64,000 nucleotides of DNA from Dactylosporangium vinaceum (GCF_019904175.1 NZ_CP061913.1:10726001-10790000); one strand, 5' to 3'. Numbered from the stretch's first letter, positions 33,955 through 42,780 are shown. Numbers and translations: made by a program. Notes: generated from the sequence alone by a model not told the origin.

Positions 33955-35124
33955 ATGCAGCACCGCATCATCGTCCTCGGCGCCGGGTACGCCGGAGCCA
34001 TCGCGGCCGGCCGGCTGGCCCGGCGCCTGCGGCCGGAGGACGTCGCCATCACCCTGGTCAACGCCGAGCCCGACTTCGTGGAGCGGGTCCGCCTGCACCA
34101 GCTCGCGACCGGCCAGACCCTCAAGCCGCGCCCGTTCACCGAGATGTTCAGGGGCACCGGCGTGCGGGTCACTGTCGCCCGGGTCGACTCGATCGACGCC
34201 GACCGCCGGCTGGTCACCCTCGACACGGGCGCCGAGCTCGAGTACGACACGCTCGTCTACGCCCTCGGCAGCGGCTGGAACAGCCACGGCGTCCCGGGCA
34301 CGGCCGAGCACGCCGACGAGCTCGCCAGCCGCCCGGGCGCCCTGCGCCTCCGCGCGCGCCTGGCCGCCCTCCCCGCGGGCCGGCCGGTCCTCGTGGTCGG
34401 CGGCGGCCTGACCGGCGTCGAGGCCGCGACCGAGATCGCCGAGTCCCGCGCGGACCTGAAGGTCGCCCTGGCCACCTCCGGCGAGCTCGGCGACTGGCTC
34501 GCCCCGAAGGGCCGGGCCCACCTCCGCCGGGTCTTCACCGGGCTCGGCATCACCGTCCACGAGCACGCGACGGTCGACCGCGTCGCGGCCGGCCACGTGG
34601 TCACCGCCAACGGCGAGATCGAGTCCGACGTCACGGTGTGGACCGGCGGCTTCGCAGTACACCCCATTGCCGCAGCAACCACGCTCGAGATCACGTCGTC
34701 CGGACAGATCGTTGTCGACGAGACCATGCGTTCGGTCTCCCACCCCGACGTGTACGCCGTCGGCGACGCGGCGTGGGCGATGGGCCCGGGCGACAAGGCT
34801 CTGCGCATGTCGTGCGCCTCGGGCACCCCGGCCGCCTGGCAGGCCGCCGACGCGATCGCCGCCCGCCTGACCGGCGCCAAGCTCCCGCACGTCCCGATCC
34901 GCTACTTCAACCAGTGCATCTCGCTGGGCCGGCGGGAGGGCCTGATCCAGTACGTGACCGCCGACGACCGGGCAAAGCCGGCCGCCCTGACCGGCCGCCT
35001 GGCCGCGCTCTACAAGGAGCTGATCTGCAAGGGCGCCGCGTGGACCGTGGCCAACCCGCTGCTGGGCCTGCCGGCCCGCCGCCGCCCGCTCTCGCGGCCG
35101 CAGACGACCGAGGTCAAAGCCTGA
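33955..35124 (+). CDS. FAD-dependent NADH dehydrogenase-like oxidoreductase
   Basis: The 389-residue protein is a two-dinucleotide-binding-domain flavoprotein of the type II NADH dehydrogenase group. The FAD fold begins RIIVLGAGYAGAIAAGRLAR, the NAD(P) fold begins VLVVGGGLTGVEAATEIAES, and the second FAD motif is VYAVGDAAWAMG. No membrane segment or amphipathic tail is obvious, although the C-terminus is basic (ARRRPLSRP). The ATG at 33955 has AGGAG at 33943-33947. Position directly after the ECF41 sigma gene makes it the likely target of that factor. Function as a quinone reductase or in carotenoid/thiol redox is not decided. Confidence 0.85.
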   Translation: MQHRIIVLGAGYAGAIAAGRLARRLRPEDVAITLVNAEPDFVERVRLHQLATGQTLKPRPFTEMFRGTGVRVTVARVDSIDADRRLVTLDTGAELEYDTLVYALGSGWNSHGVPGTAEHADELASRPGALRLRARLAALPAGRPVLVVGGGLTGVEAATEIAESRADLKVALATSGELGDWLAPKGRAHLRRVFTGLGITVHEHATVDRVAAGHVVTANGEIESDVTVWTGGFAVHPIAAATTLEITSSGQIVVDETMRSVSHPDVYAVGDAAWAMGPGDKALRMSCASGTPAAWQAADAIAARLTGAKLPHVPIRYFNQCISLGRREGLIQYVTADDRAKPAALTGRLAALYKELICKGAAWTVANPLLGLPARRRPLSRPQTTEVKA

Positions 35125-35313
35125 AAAGGCAAACACATCGACTCGGGTCCGCGACACTTGCGGTCCGCTCCTCCCGCGAGACACCGGTCGACGCCGGAGC
35201 GTCTCCCTTCGGCGTCCGCGTGTGGTAGCGGTGCAGAGCAGCAGCATCCAGCGGTACCGGCCGCCGGACACCATCGGTCCACTGTGGACCCGGACGGGGC
35301 TCAGCCTTCTCTT

Positions 35314-36315
35314 CTACAGGCGCATCGGCAGGTCGAAGCGGGCGAAGAGCGCGGGGTCCAGGAATGAGGTGATCTCGGCGATGCGGTCGGCGCGAAGGGT
35401 CAGGACGTTGAGGGACCAGGCCGTGTGGGGGCCCTCGGGCTCGGGGCGGCGGTAGCAGGCGATGGCCGGCTGGGCGTTGGCGAATGTGGCCAGATGGCGC
35501 CAGCTGCCGCAGGTCGAGAGCGGGAGGCGGACGGCGAAGTCGGTGACGGCGGGCAGGCCGTGATACCAGCTCGGCAGCGGCGGCATCGACCAGGTGACGT
35601 CCTCGGTGAGCAGGGCGACGAGGGCGGCCGCGTCGCCGTGCTCCAGCGCTGTCGCGTAGGCGGCGACGATCTCGCGGATCCGCTCGTCGCCGATGCGGCG
35701 GAGGGTCGGCTGCTGGGCGGCCGGCGGGACCTTCTCGGCGAGGGTGCGGCGGGCGCGGGCCAGGGCGGAGTTGACCGAGCCGGCGGTCGTGGCCATGATC
35801 TCGGCGATCTCGGCCGCGGTGAAGCCCAGGACCTCGAACAGCAGCAGGGCCGCGCGCTGGTTGCCCGGGAGGTGCTGGAGGGCGGCGACGAAGGCGAGCT
35901 CGACTGTCTCGCGCCGCTCGTAGACGACGTCCGGGTAGGGCTCCAGCCAGGCGACGTCGTTGCGCGGCTGCTCGGCGATGGCGGCGGCGTCGGAGGCCGG
36001 GCCGAGGTCGATCGGCAGGGCGCGGCGGCCGCGGGCGGCGATGAGGTCGAGGCAGGTGCGGGTGGCGACCGTGAAGAGCCAGGCCCGCAGGGAGCCGCGG
36101 GACTGGTATCCGCCGAGCCCCAGCCAGGCCCGGACGAGCGCGTCCTGCAGCGCGTCGTCGGCGTCGTGGACCGAGCCCAGCATGCGGTAGCAGTGGGCGT
36201 GCAGCTGCCCCCGCAGCGGCGCGACCAGGCGGGCGAAGGCGTCGTCGTCACCCTTGCGGGCCCGATCGAGGTCGTCGGCGAAGTCGGGCTCCAGCAGGCG
36301 ACGATTCGACGGCAT
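35314..36315 (-). CDS. ECF sigma factor with SnoaL-like domain (SigG-like)
   Basis: The 333-residue protein has sigma2 (FARLVAPLRGQLHAHCYRML then GSVHDADDALQDALVRAW), sigma4 (QHLPGNQRAALLLFEVLGFT and ATTAGSVNSALARARRTL) and a C-terminal SnoaL-like domain (about residues 205-330). This matches the SigG/TIGR02960-type sigma factors of actinobacteria. The ATG at 36315 has AAGGAG upstream. It is divergent from an alpha/beta hydrolase gene whose start lies only 38 bp away; the pair is a likely regulatory unit. No anti-sigma gene is adjacent. Confidence 0.9.
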   Translation of the reverse strand: MPSNRRLLEPDFADDLDRARKGDDDAFARLVAPLRGQLHAHCYRMLGSVHDADDALQDALVRAWLGLGGYQSRGSLRAWLFTVATRTCLDLIAARGRRALPIDLGPASDAAAIAEQPRNDVAWLEPYPDVVYERRETVELAFVAALQHLPGNQRAALLLFEVLGFTAAEIAEIMATTAGSVNSALARARRTLAEKVPPAAQQPTLRRIGDERIREIVAAYATALEHGDAAALVALLTEDVTWSMPPLPSWYHGLPAVTDFAVRLPLSTCGSWRHLATFANAQPAIACYRRPEPEGPHTAWSLNVLTLRADRIAEITSFLDPALFARFDLPMRL

Positions 36316-36353
36316 CGGCACGGTCTCCTTTGGTGAGAGAAGGAGGTCTCCAC

Positions 36354-37148
36354 ATGCAGTACGACACCCTGCGCGTCTCGGATGCCACGATCTACTACGA
36401 GCTGCGCGGCCACGGACCGCTCCTGGTGCTCGTCGGCGCCCCGATGGGCACGCGCTTCTTCGCACCGGCCGCCGACCTGCTCGCCGCCGACCATACCGTG
36501 CTGACCACCGATCCGCGGGGCATCGGCGCGAGCGTGCTCGATACCGCGGAGTCCGACTCGACGCCCGAGGCCCGGGCCGACGACCTGGCCCGGCTCATCG
36601 CCCACGTCGATGCCGGGCCGGCCGCGGTGTTCGGCTCCAGCGGCGGCGCCGTCACCGCCCTCGCCCTGGCCCAGCGCCACCCGGGCGTCGCGCACACCGT
36701 GATCGCCCACGAGCCGCCGGTCACCGCGATCCTGCCGGACCGGGAGGAGCGCAACGCGGCCGTCGAGGACATCATCGCCACGTACGAGTCCGGCGACCCG
36801 GCGGGCGCCTGGAAGAAGTTCATGATCAACGCGAACATTCACGAAGGACCGCCGCCCGGGCCCGAGCCGGACGCGCAGCAGCTCGCCGACGAACGCTTCT
36901 GGTTCCGCCACGAAATGCGGGGCACCACGCATTTTGCGCCGGATATTTCGATTTTGCGCGATGGTGCAACCACGGTGCGGGTGGCGCTCGGCGTGGATTC
37001 GGCCGGGCAGTTGCTCGACCGCACCTCACACACACTGGCTGAGCTGCTCGGACAGGAAACGGTGCCATTTCCGGGCGGACATATCGCATTCGTGATGGAC
37101 CCGCCCGGATTCGTGGCGAGGCTGCGGGAGGTACTCCTGATGCAGTGA
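36354..37148 (+). CDS. alpha/beta hydrolase
   Basis: The 264-residue protein has the alpha/beta hydrolase fold with the oxyanion region LVLVGAPMGT, a nucleophile elbow AVFGSSGGAVTALALA (Ser in GSSGG), a likely acidic residue around the middle, and the catalytic His in VPFPGGHIAFVMDPPGF. It resembles small esterase/epoxide-hydrolase-like proteins found beside SigG-like sigma genes. AAGGAGGT (36340-36347) precedes the ATG at good spacing. Substrate unknown. Confidence 0.88.
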   Translation: MQYDTLRVSDATIYYELRGHGPLLVLVGAPMGTRFFAPAADLLAADHTVLTTDPRGIGASVLDTAESDSTPEARADDLARLIAHVDAGPAAVFGSSGGAVTALALAQRHPGVAHTVIAHEPPVTAILPDREERNAAVEDIIATYESGDPAGAWKKFMINANIHEGPPPGPEPDAQQLADERFWFRHEMRGTTHFAPDISILRDGATTVRVALGVDSAGQLLDRTSHTLAELLGQETVPFPGGHIAFVMDPPGFVARLREVLLMQ

Positions 37149-37194
37149 ACATCGTCACGGCGCAGAACGCGGCCGGCTGGCACGATCTCGCAAC

Positions 37195-37725
37195 GTGCGC
37201 CGTAGCCGGGTCTTCATTGTCGCCGCAATTATTCTCGGAATTTTCATCGGATTGACCGCGCGTTACTTCATATGGCCGGTGCTGCCGGTCGTACCCGCAC
37301 ACGTCGACGCCATCGTCGAGCTGGCCGGCCCCGGCCTGGAAGACCGGGACCGGCTGGCCGTCGAGCTGGCGCGCGAGCACCGGGCCGACTATCTCGTGCA
37401 GTCCACGCTGCCCGAGGACGCCGCTTCGGGCCGGTGCCTGCCACCCCAGCCGGGCATCACGATCCTGTGTTTCCACCCGGACCCGGACACGACGCAGGGC
37501 GAGGCCGAGGCGATCGAGGGGCTGGCGCGGCGGTACAACTGGGGATCGGTCGTGCTCGTCACCACCGCGGACCACGCCAAACGCGCCACCCTGCGGGTGA
37601 CGAGATGCTTTCCGGGCCGGGTGTACGTCATCACCTCACACCTGCCCCCGGCGTACTGGCTTCGCCAGATCCCCTACCAGTGGGCCGCCTCCGCCAAGGC
37701 ACTCCTCGTGCAGCGGCAGTGTTGA
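37195..37725 (+). CDS. YdcF/SanA-like (DUF218) membrane protein
   Basis: The 176-residue protein has an N-terminal membrane anchor (residues about 7-28) followed by an ElyC/SanA/YdcF-type domain outside the membrane. The family features are the first strand VDAIVELAGPG, TQGEAEAIEGLARRYNW, and SVVLVTTADHAKRATLRV. Relatives influence envelope integrity, but the reaction is unknown. It is shorter than usual. The GTG start is near the border of the alpha/beta hydrolase gene, 46 bp away. The downstream promoter for the aldo/keto reductase overlaps its last two codons. Confidence 0.7.
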   Translation: MRRSRVFIVAAIILGIFIGLTARYFIWPVLPVVPAHVDAIVELAGPGLEDRDRLAVELAREHRADYLVQSTLPEDAASGRCLPPQPGITILCFHPDPDTTQGEAEAIEGLARRYNWGSVVLVTTADHAKRATLRVTRCFPGRVYVITSHLPPAYWLRQIPYQWAASAKALLVQRQC

Positions 37726-37752
37726 CCTGGAGTGCGCTCCAGGTGCAATGGT
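37722..37752 (+). promoter_or_regulatory. MerR-type promoter/operator (palindrome in a 19-bp spacer)
   Basis: TTGACC (-35, 37722-37727) and AATGGT (-10, 37747-37752) are 19 bp apart, the overlong spacer typical of MerR-controlled promoters. The spacer contains the perfect palindrome ACCTGGAG-TGCG-CTCCAGGT (37725-37744). The -10 is seven bases before the ATG at 37760, so the mRNA would be leaderless. No merR gene is adjacent. Confidence 0.75.
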
Positions 37753-37759
37753 GACGGTC

Positions 37760-38743
37760 ATGGACAAGCGAACGCTGGGTCGCAGCGGCATCGAGGTCAG
37801 CGCGCTGGGGATGGGCTGCTGGGCGATCGGCGGCCCGTTCTGGGCCGGTGCGCAGCCCCTCGGCTGGGGCAAGGTGGACGACGAGGAGTCGATCCGGGCG
37901 GTGCGCCGCGCGGTCGAGCTGGGCGTCACGTTCTTCGACACGGCCAACGTGTACGGCGCCGGGCACAGCGAGAAGGTGCTGGCCCGCGCGCTGGCGGGGC
38001 GGCGCGACGAGGTCGTGATCGCTACGAAGTTCGGCGGCACGTTCGACGAGGAGACCCGCCAGACCGGGCCCGACGACGGGACGCCGGCCAACGTCAGGCG
38101 CTCGGTCCGCGAGTCGCTGCGCCGCCTCGGCACCGACCGCATCGACCTGTATCAACTGCACATCAACGGCCTGCCGATTCCCGAGGCGCTGGACCTGATC
38201 CCGACCCTGGAGTCGCTCATCGACGAGGGGCTGATCCGGGCCTACGGGTGGAGCACCGACTTCCCCGAGCGCGCCGACGCCTTCGCCGCGGCCGGGCCGC
38301 GCTGCGCCACCATCCAGGCCGACCTGTCGGTGCTGCGCGGCTCCTTCGCGGTGCTCCCGGTCGCCGAGAAGCACGACCTGGGCGTCATCATCCGCGGCCC
38401 GCTCGCGATGGGCCTGCTCGGCGGCCGTTACACCGCGACGTCCGAACTCCCTCGCGATGACGTCCGGGGCCTGAGCCCCGAGTGGATGACGTACTTCACC
38501 GACGGCCGCCCGGCACCCGAGTTCCTCACCCGCATCGGCGCGATCCGCGACATTCTGACCTCGGGTGGCCGCACGCTCGCCCAGGGCGCACTGGCGTGGC
38601 TGTGGGCGTACGACGGCCGGACCGTTCCGATTCCCGGCTGCCGCACCGTCGCGCAGGTCGAGGAGAACGCGGGCGCGCTGGCCCACGGCCCGCTGACCTC
38701 CGCGGAGCTGGCCGACGTCGAGCGGCTGATGGGCCGGCGATGA
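37760..38743 (+). CDS. aldo/keto reductase
   Basis: The 327-residue NADPH-dependent oxidoreductase has the AKR catalytic tetrad: Asp and Tyr in VTFFDTANVYGAGHSEKVL, Lys in VVIATKFGG and His in YQLHINGLP. The early LGRSGIEVSALGMGCWAIGG marks the AKR start. The ATG at 37760 is favoured over the one at 37748 because the promoter geometry predicts transcription starting there. MerR-type control suggests induction by redox stress, metal or an electrophile. The regulator is not in the window. Confidence 0.9.
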   Translation: MDKRTLGRSGIEVSALGMGCWAIGGPFWAGAQPLGWGKVDDEESIRAVRRAVELGVTFFDTANVYGAGHSEKVLARALAGRRDEVVIATKFGGTFDEETRQTGPDDGTPANVRRSVRESLRRLGTDRIDLYQLHINGLPIPEALDLIPTLESLIDEGLIRAYGWSTDFPERADAFAAAGPRCATIQADLSVLRGSFAVLPVAEKHDLGVIIRGPLAMGLLGGRYTATSELPRDDVRGLSPEWMTYFTDGRPAPEFLTRIGAIRDILTSGGRTLAQGALAWLWAYDGRTVPIPGCRTVAQVEENAGALAHGPLTSAELADVERLMGRR

Positions 38744-38801
38744 CGTAGGCCCTTTCGTTCGGCCCGCGGCTCTGCGATGATCCCGATTCGGCCGACGATC
38801 G

Positions 38802-39824
38802 ATGGAGGACGACATCCACGCGAACTGGGTCCTGGTGTCCGGCGTCGTGTTGTTCGTGGCGGGAGTGGTCGGCTGGTTCGTCGGCCGGGCGATGCAGGGC
38901 CGCGGTGCGCAGCGGACCCCGCGGTATCCGCAGCCCGGTGAGGTCTGGTGGGCGGCGGTGCCGTTCCGCGAGACCGCGGGCGAGAAGGTGCGGCCGTGCC
39001 TGGTGCTGCGCGGCGACGGGCAGACCTTCGAGGTCCTGAAGATCACCAGCCAGGACAAGAGCCAGCGGCACGACCACATCCCGATCCCGACGCACAGCTG
39101 GGATCGGCGGGCCACCGCCGACAGCTACCTTGACCTGTCCGCCCCGTTCCGGCTCGACCGCCGGGACTTCCACAACTACGCGGGGCCGGTCGACCCCAAC
39201 ACCTGGCACCGCGTGATCCAGGTGCACCCGGTCGGCCTGGCCCCGGCCGCGGCCCCGGTCCCCGGCCCGGGCGCACGCCTGGCCGGCCGGGCCCTGGCCG
39301 CGGTGAGCGCGCTGGCCGCCATCGCCGGGCTGCTCGCGATCTGCGCCGGTGCGACAGTCGTCCCGTGGTTCGACGGCCGCGGCGGACCGGACGCCGAGGC
39401 GACGGCCGGCGACGACCGCCCGCTGTTCCGGATTCCGATCGCCGCGAGCGACGTCGGCTCATCGGGCCAGCAGCTCGACAGCACCCTCGCCGGGAAGCAC
39501 TTCCCCGTGTCCACCGGCTTCTGGGTGGGCTGCGAGGGGCGGGCGGCGACGGCCACCTATCAGCTCGACGGCAAGTGGCGGCGCCTCACCGCGACGGCCG
39601 GCCTTGACGTCACCGCCCCCACCGACGTCGTCGCGAAGCTCGTCATCGAGGTCGACGGCAAGGCCGCCCTGACCGAGAACGTGAGCCGCAGCAAGTCCGT
39701 CGCCGTCGACCTGGACCTGACGTCGATCCGCATGCTCACCGTCTCGGCCCAGCGCACCCAAGGCTCGTGCGGCAACGCGACCCGCCCGTACGGCGCCCTG
39801 GGTGACGCCGTCGTCCACCACTGA
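38802..39824 (+). CDS. membrane protein joining a PemK/MazF-like domain to an NPCBM-like domain
   Basis: The 340-residue protein has a first membrane segment (about residues 9-31), a PemK/MazF-like beta-barrel domain (about 42-150: PGEVWWAAVPFRETAGEKVRP then CLVLRGDG, VLKITSQD), a second membrane segment (about 163-187) and a C-terminal beta domain (about 200-335) that resembles NPCBM carbohydrate-binding modules (TYQLDGKWRRLTATAGLDV, KLVIEVDGK). Basic residues after the first segment place the PemK-like part in the cytoplasm and the NPCBM-like part outside. No antitoxin gene is adjacent. Whether the PemK-like part still cleaves RNA is unknown. Domain calls are by eye. Confidence 0.7.
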   Translation: MEDDIHANWVLVSGVVLFVAGVVGWFVGRAMQGRGAQRTPRYPQPGEVWWAAVPFRETAGEKVRPCLVLRGDGQTFEVLKITSQDKSQRHDHIPIPTHSWDRRATADSYLDLSAPFRLDRRDFHNYAGPVDPNTWHRVIQVHPVGLAPAAAPVPGPGARLAGRALAAVSALAAIAGLLAICAGATVVPWFDGRGGPDAEATAGDDRPLFRIPIAASDVGSSGQQLDSTLAGKHFPVSTGFWVGCEGRAATATYQLDGKWRRLTATAGLDVTAPTDVVAKLVIEVDGKAALTENVSRSKSVAVDLDLTSIRMLTVSAQRTQGSCGNATRPYGALGDAVVHH

Positions 39825-39844
39825 CCGAACGGCTGTCCGAGCCC

Positions 39845-40357
39845 TCAAGCCAGCGTGACGCAGAGGTTCTCCATCGTGCCGAGCTGGACCGGCACCTCGC
39901 GGACGTGGTCGGGGTGGTCGATCACCACGAAGTCCCCGTGCGTGATGTAGTCGCCACCGGGGAAGCCGGTGTTCGACGCCTTGACCGGCAATGCGTTGTG
40001 GCCGTGCAGCTGCTGGATCCTCGTGCCGTCCTCAAGCGAGATCAGCCGGATGGAGCCGGTGGCGTCGCGCACGACCGACTTGTGATTGCTCGTGTTGGTG
40101 TAGCGGATCACCAGCACGCCCTCGAAGTCCTGGACCTTCGGGGTGCCGTCGGGATGGGTGGCGAGCGTCCGCATCCGCTCGCGGTCCCGGACGATGTCGC
40201 CCTTGACCTCGAACGCGCACACCGCCCCGGCCGCCAGCACGAACGGCGGCGTGCTCGACGGCTCCCATCCGCCGCCGCCCGGCCCGCTCGCCGCCGCCGG
40301 TGTTGCGGTGACGGCTACGATCGCCGCCGCTATCGCCAATGTCTTCACCACGCGCAT
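39845..40357 (-). CDS. secreted protein of unknown function
   Basis: The 170-residue protein has a Sec signal peptide (VKTLAIAAAIVAVTATPAAA) with a cleavage site after ASA-like residues near 24. The mature part is beta-rich with two Cys (GAVCAFEVKG and MENLCVTLA) likely bridging the first and last strands, giving an immunoglobulin-like fold. I do not recognise a family. GAGGAGG precedes the ATG. It faces the PemK-like gene convergently, with 20 bp between them. Confidence 0.75.
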   Translation of the reverse strand: MRVVKTLAIAAAIVAVTATPAAASGPGGGGWEPSSTPPFVLAAGAVCAFEVKGDIVRDRERMRTLATHPDGTPKVQDFEGVLVIRYTNTSNHKSVVRDATGSIRLISLEDGTRIQQLHGHNALPVKASNTGFPGGDYITHGDFVVIDHPDHVREVPVQLGTMENLCVTLA

Positions 40358-40434
40358 GTCAGCCTCCTCAGGTCCGCCTGCCGTGCTCGGACCATGGTCG
40401 GCCGCCGTTCAGGACCGGCTCCACGATTCGGCTC

Positions 40435-41406
40435 TCACCGAATGCTCGCCCCGGTGGCACCCAGCAGATCGGTGCCGAGGGCGGTTCGCTGGTACAGGAC
40501 CTGCCGCCCCGAGCGTCGCGAGGTGACGAGCCCGGACCGGCGCAGCACGGCCAGGTGCTCGCTCACCGCCGCCGCGCTGAGCCCCAGCTCCCGGGCCACC
40601 TGCGTGGTCGACAGCGGCAGGTCGAGCCAGGCCAGCAGCGCCGCGCGGCTGCGCCCGAGCAGGTCGGCCACCGGCGCACCCGACGCCCGCCCCGACCCGT
40701 CCCACACGCGCCCGACCCCGCGCGGGCTGTAGGCGATCGTCGGACACTGCGCGGCGGCGTCCACGAGCAGCGACGGCCAGGCGAAGACGCACGGGACAAG
40801 CAGCACGCCGGCACCGTCGAGCCGGCTCTGCGACTGCCACGTGGGCCACAGGATTCGCAGGGCGTCCTCGGCGTACTCGAGCTCCGGATGCAGGTTTCCG
40901 AGCACCCGCACGACCCCGCCCGCGGTCAGCTGGTCGGCCCGATACCCGATCTCGGCGTTGACCAGCCCGACGAGCCGGGGCCAGATGGGCTCGATCGCGG
41001 CGGCCCAGTATCGCCGCAGCTCGACGGCGAGCCGCCCGAGGTGGCGCTCGGGGTCCTCACGCAGGTCCCGCAGCGCCGGGTGCGGGCCCAGGCTCGCCAG
41101 CTGCGCCCGCACGGCCTCCCCCGGCGTGGCGCGCACCCGGGCCAGCTCGCTCTCGAACGTGACGCCGGCCGGGTCGGGCGGTGGCGTCAGGAAGTCGGGG
41201 ACGTACCGCGAATCCCGCAGCAGCGCCGGCAGCAGCTCCAGCTCGAGCGCGCCGACCGCACCCCGCACCGACCGCACCCACGGCTGGTGCATCCGCGCCC
41301 GGTCGGCCCGCCCCCCGACCCGCAGACTGTTGACGAGCTCCTGCATGGGCGACCGCGCGAACCGGACCCGAGCCAGATCGCCGGGCGCGAAGAACAGCTC
41401 GATCAC
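40435..41406 (-). CDS. ArsR-family-like regulator with a large N-terminal domain
   Basis: The 323-residue protein has a winged-helix ArsR-type domain at the C-terminus (about residues 245-315: TTQVARELGLSAAAVSEHL, then RSGLVTSRRSGRQVLYQRT) and a long helical N-terminal domain of about 230 residues (FFAPGDLARVRFARSPMQEL at its start) found in many actinomycete proteins of this kind. There is no metal-binding Cys set. ACGATA at 41413-41418, that is TATCGT on the minus strand, lies six bases before the GTG at 41406 and decides the start. The divergent gene is an unknown membrane protein. Confidence 0.82.
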   Translation of the reverse strand: MIELFFAPGDLARVRFARSPMQELVNSLRVGGRADRARMHQPWVRSVRGAVGALELELLPALLRDSRYVPDFLTPPPDPAGVTFESELARVRATPGEAVRAQLASLGPHPALRDLREDPERHLGRLAVELRRYWAAAIEPIWPRLVGLVNAEIGYRADQLTAGGVVRVLGNLHPELEYAEDALRILWPTWQSQSRLDGAGVLLVPCVFAWPSLLVDAAAQCPTIAYSPRGVGRVWDGSGRASGAPVADLLGRSRAALLAWLDLPLSTTQVARELGLSAAAVSEHLAVLRRSGLVTSRRSGRQVLYQRTALGTDLLGATGASIR

Positions 41407-41518
41407 GCCGCCACGATACGTTTCGATCCGTCGAAGCCGGGCCGCTGAGTCCGGAACCGGCCTCGTGCCGCTGTGACATCCTGTACCCCGATCGGGTGAC
41501 ATTCGGGGGAGCAGCGTC

Positions 41519-42346
41519 ATGACGCAGTGGCACGAGGGCGGCCGGCCCGCCTATGAGTCCTATGAGGTCACACCGATCGCCCCGGACCCCGGCCCGCCCC
41601 AGCCCTACCCCGCTCAGCCGTACTCCGCCCTGCCGTACGCGGCCCAGCCGACCTCCGCGCAGCCGTACGGGTACCCGCCCCCTTCGTACCAGCCGCCGGC
41701 CCCGCCGCTCGTGCCGCCGCTGCCGCCGTCGCCGGCGCCCCGGCGCGGGGCACCGGTGCTGGCCCTGGTCGGCAGCCTGGTGGTCCTGGCCGTGGTCGCG
41801 GTGGGCATCGTGGTGGTGATCGGCGTCCGCCGCGGCTCCTCCCCGGCCCCCACCGCCGGCGCCCCTTCCCCGGCCGTGAGCACCGAGGCCGCGCAGACCG
41901 GCCCCGTGGACACGTGCATCATCGGCAACTGGAAGCTGACGAAGTACACCTCCACCTTCGACCTCACCGACGTCGTGGCCGACGGCAAGCCCCTGGGCCA
42001 GGTCAAGGTCACCGGCTCCGGCGTGAAGGTCGAGCTCTCAGCCGCCGGCGACTCCGACTCCGACTACACGGGCGTCTCCTACACGGGCAACGCCCCCGAC
42101 GGCCGCGCCGTGACCCTGACCTTCAGCGGCCAGGTCCACAACAGCCTGAAGACCGCCGACCACCAGATCCTGTTCACGTTCAAGAGCAGCACGCTGGAGA
42201 TGACCGTCCTGGTCAACAACAAGCAGGTCACGAAGGGCAACCCGGTGGGCAAGAACAACCCCCAGCCCTACACCTGCGCCCCCAACACCTGGACGACGAC
42301 CTCCCTGACCGACCCGGACGCCGCCGCGACCTACACCCGCATCTGA
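41519..42346 (+). CDS. proline-rich, single-TM surface protein of unknown function
   Basis: The 275-residue protein has an N-terminal cytoplasmic Pro/Tyr/Gln-rich stretch (about residues 20-75), one membrane segment (about 79-102), a Pro/Ala/Ser linker and an outside domain of about 140 residues (CIIGNWKLTKYTSTFDLTDV onward), rich in Thr/Ser/Asp with beta strands and a Cys pair (DTCIIG and YTCAPN). The outside domain has lipocalin-like rhythm but no sure match. The Pro/Tyr/Gln-rich tail recalls tails that interact with Ser/Thr kinases in actinobacteria; this is only an analogy. Confidence 0.72.
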   Translation: MTQWHEGGRPAYESYEVTPIAPDPGPPQPYPAQPYSALPYAAQPTSAQPYGYPPPSYQPPAPPLVPPLPPSPAPRRGAPVLALVGSLVVLAVVAVGIVVVIGVRRGSSPAPTAGAPSPAVSTEAAQTGPVDTCIIGNWKLTKYTSTFDLTDVVADGKPLGQVKVTGSGVKVELSAAGDSDSDYTGVSYTGNAPDGRAVTLTFSGQVHNSLKTADHQILFTFKSSTLEMTVLVNNKQVTKGNPVGKNNPQPYTCAPNTWTTTSLTDPDAAATYTRI

Positions 42347-42396
42347 AGCCGGCACCGCCCGAACCGGCCGCGCGCCGGGTAACGGGCACGCTTGGG

Positions 42397-42780
42397 TCAC
42401 GGCCAGGTGTGCGCCGTCCTGGCGAACGTCTCGGGATCGCTGTGCACCGGCACCACACAGAGCACATGACCACCCGGCGAGCGCATCGTGAAGGCGTCCT
42501 TCCACCGGCCGACCGACTCCGCCCCGAGCGCCGTCAACCGCTTCACCTCCGCCGCCAGGTCATCGGTCTCAATATCGACGTGGTACCGCGGCGCATCATC
42601 ACCGACCGCCTGGACAATCGTGAAGAAGTCCGGCACAGCCCCGACCAGCGCAGTGAACTGCTCCTCACCGGGCGGCGAGTAGGTGGGCGTACCCAGCGCC
42701 CCGGCCCAGAAGCTCACCTCCGACCCCACCCGCGCCGCCGGCGTGTCGAAAATAACCCCCACCAATCGACTGCGATGCAT
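42397..42780 (-). CDS. VOC-family (glyoxalase/bleomycin-resistance fold) protein
   Basis: The 127-residue protein is one VOC module with the paired beta-alpha-beta units: LVGVIFDTPAARVGSEVSFW and PRYHVDIETDDLAAEVKRL, ending near FTMRSPGGHVLCVVPVHSDP. Such proteins bind metal or small ligands; a catalytic role cannot be told from the sequence. On the minus strand TAGCCT (plus 42787-42792) lies six bases before the ATG, a leaderless promoter. Confidence 0.85.
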   Translation of the reverse strand: MHRSRLVGVIFDTPAARVGSEVSFWAGALGTPTYSPPGEEQFTALVGAVPDFFTIVQAVGDDAPRYHVDIETDDLAAEVKRLTALGAESVGRWKDAFTMRSPGGHVLCVVPVHSDPETFARTAHTWP

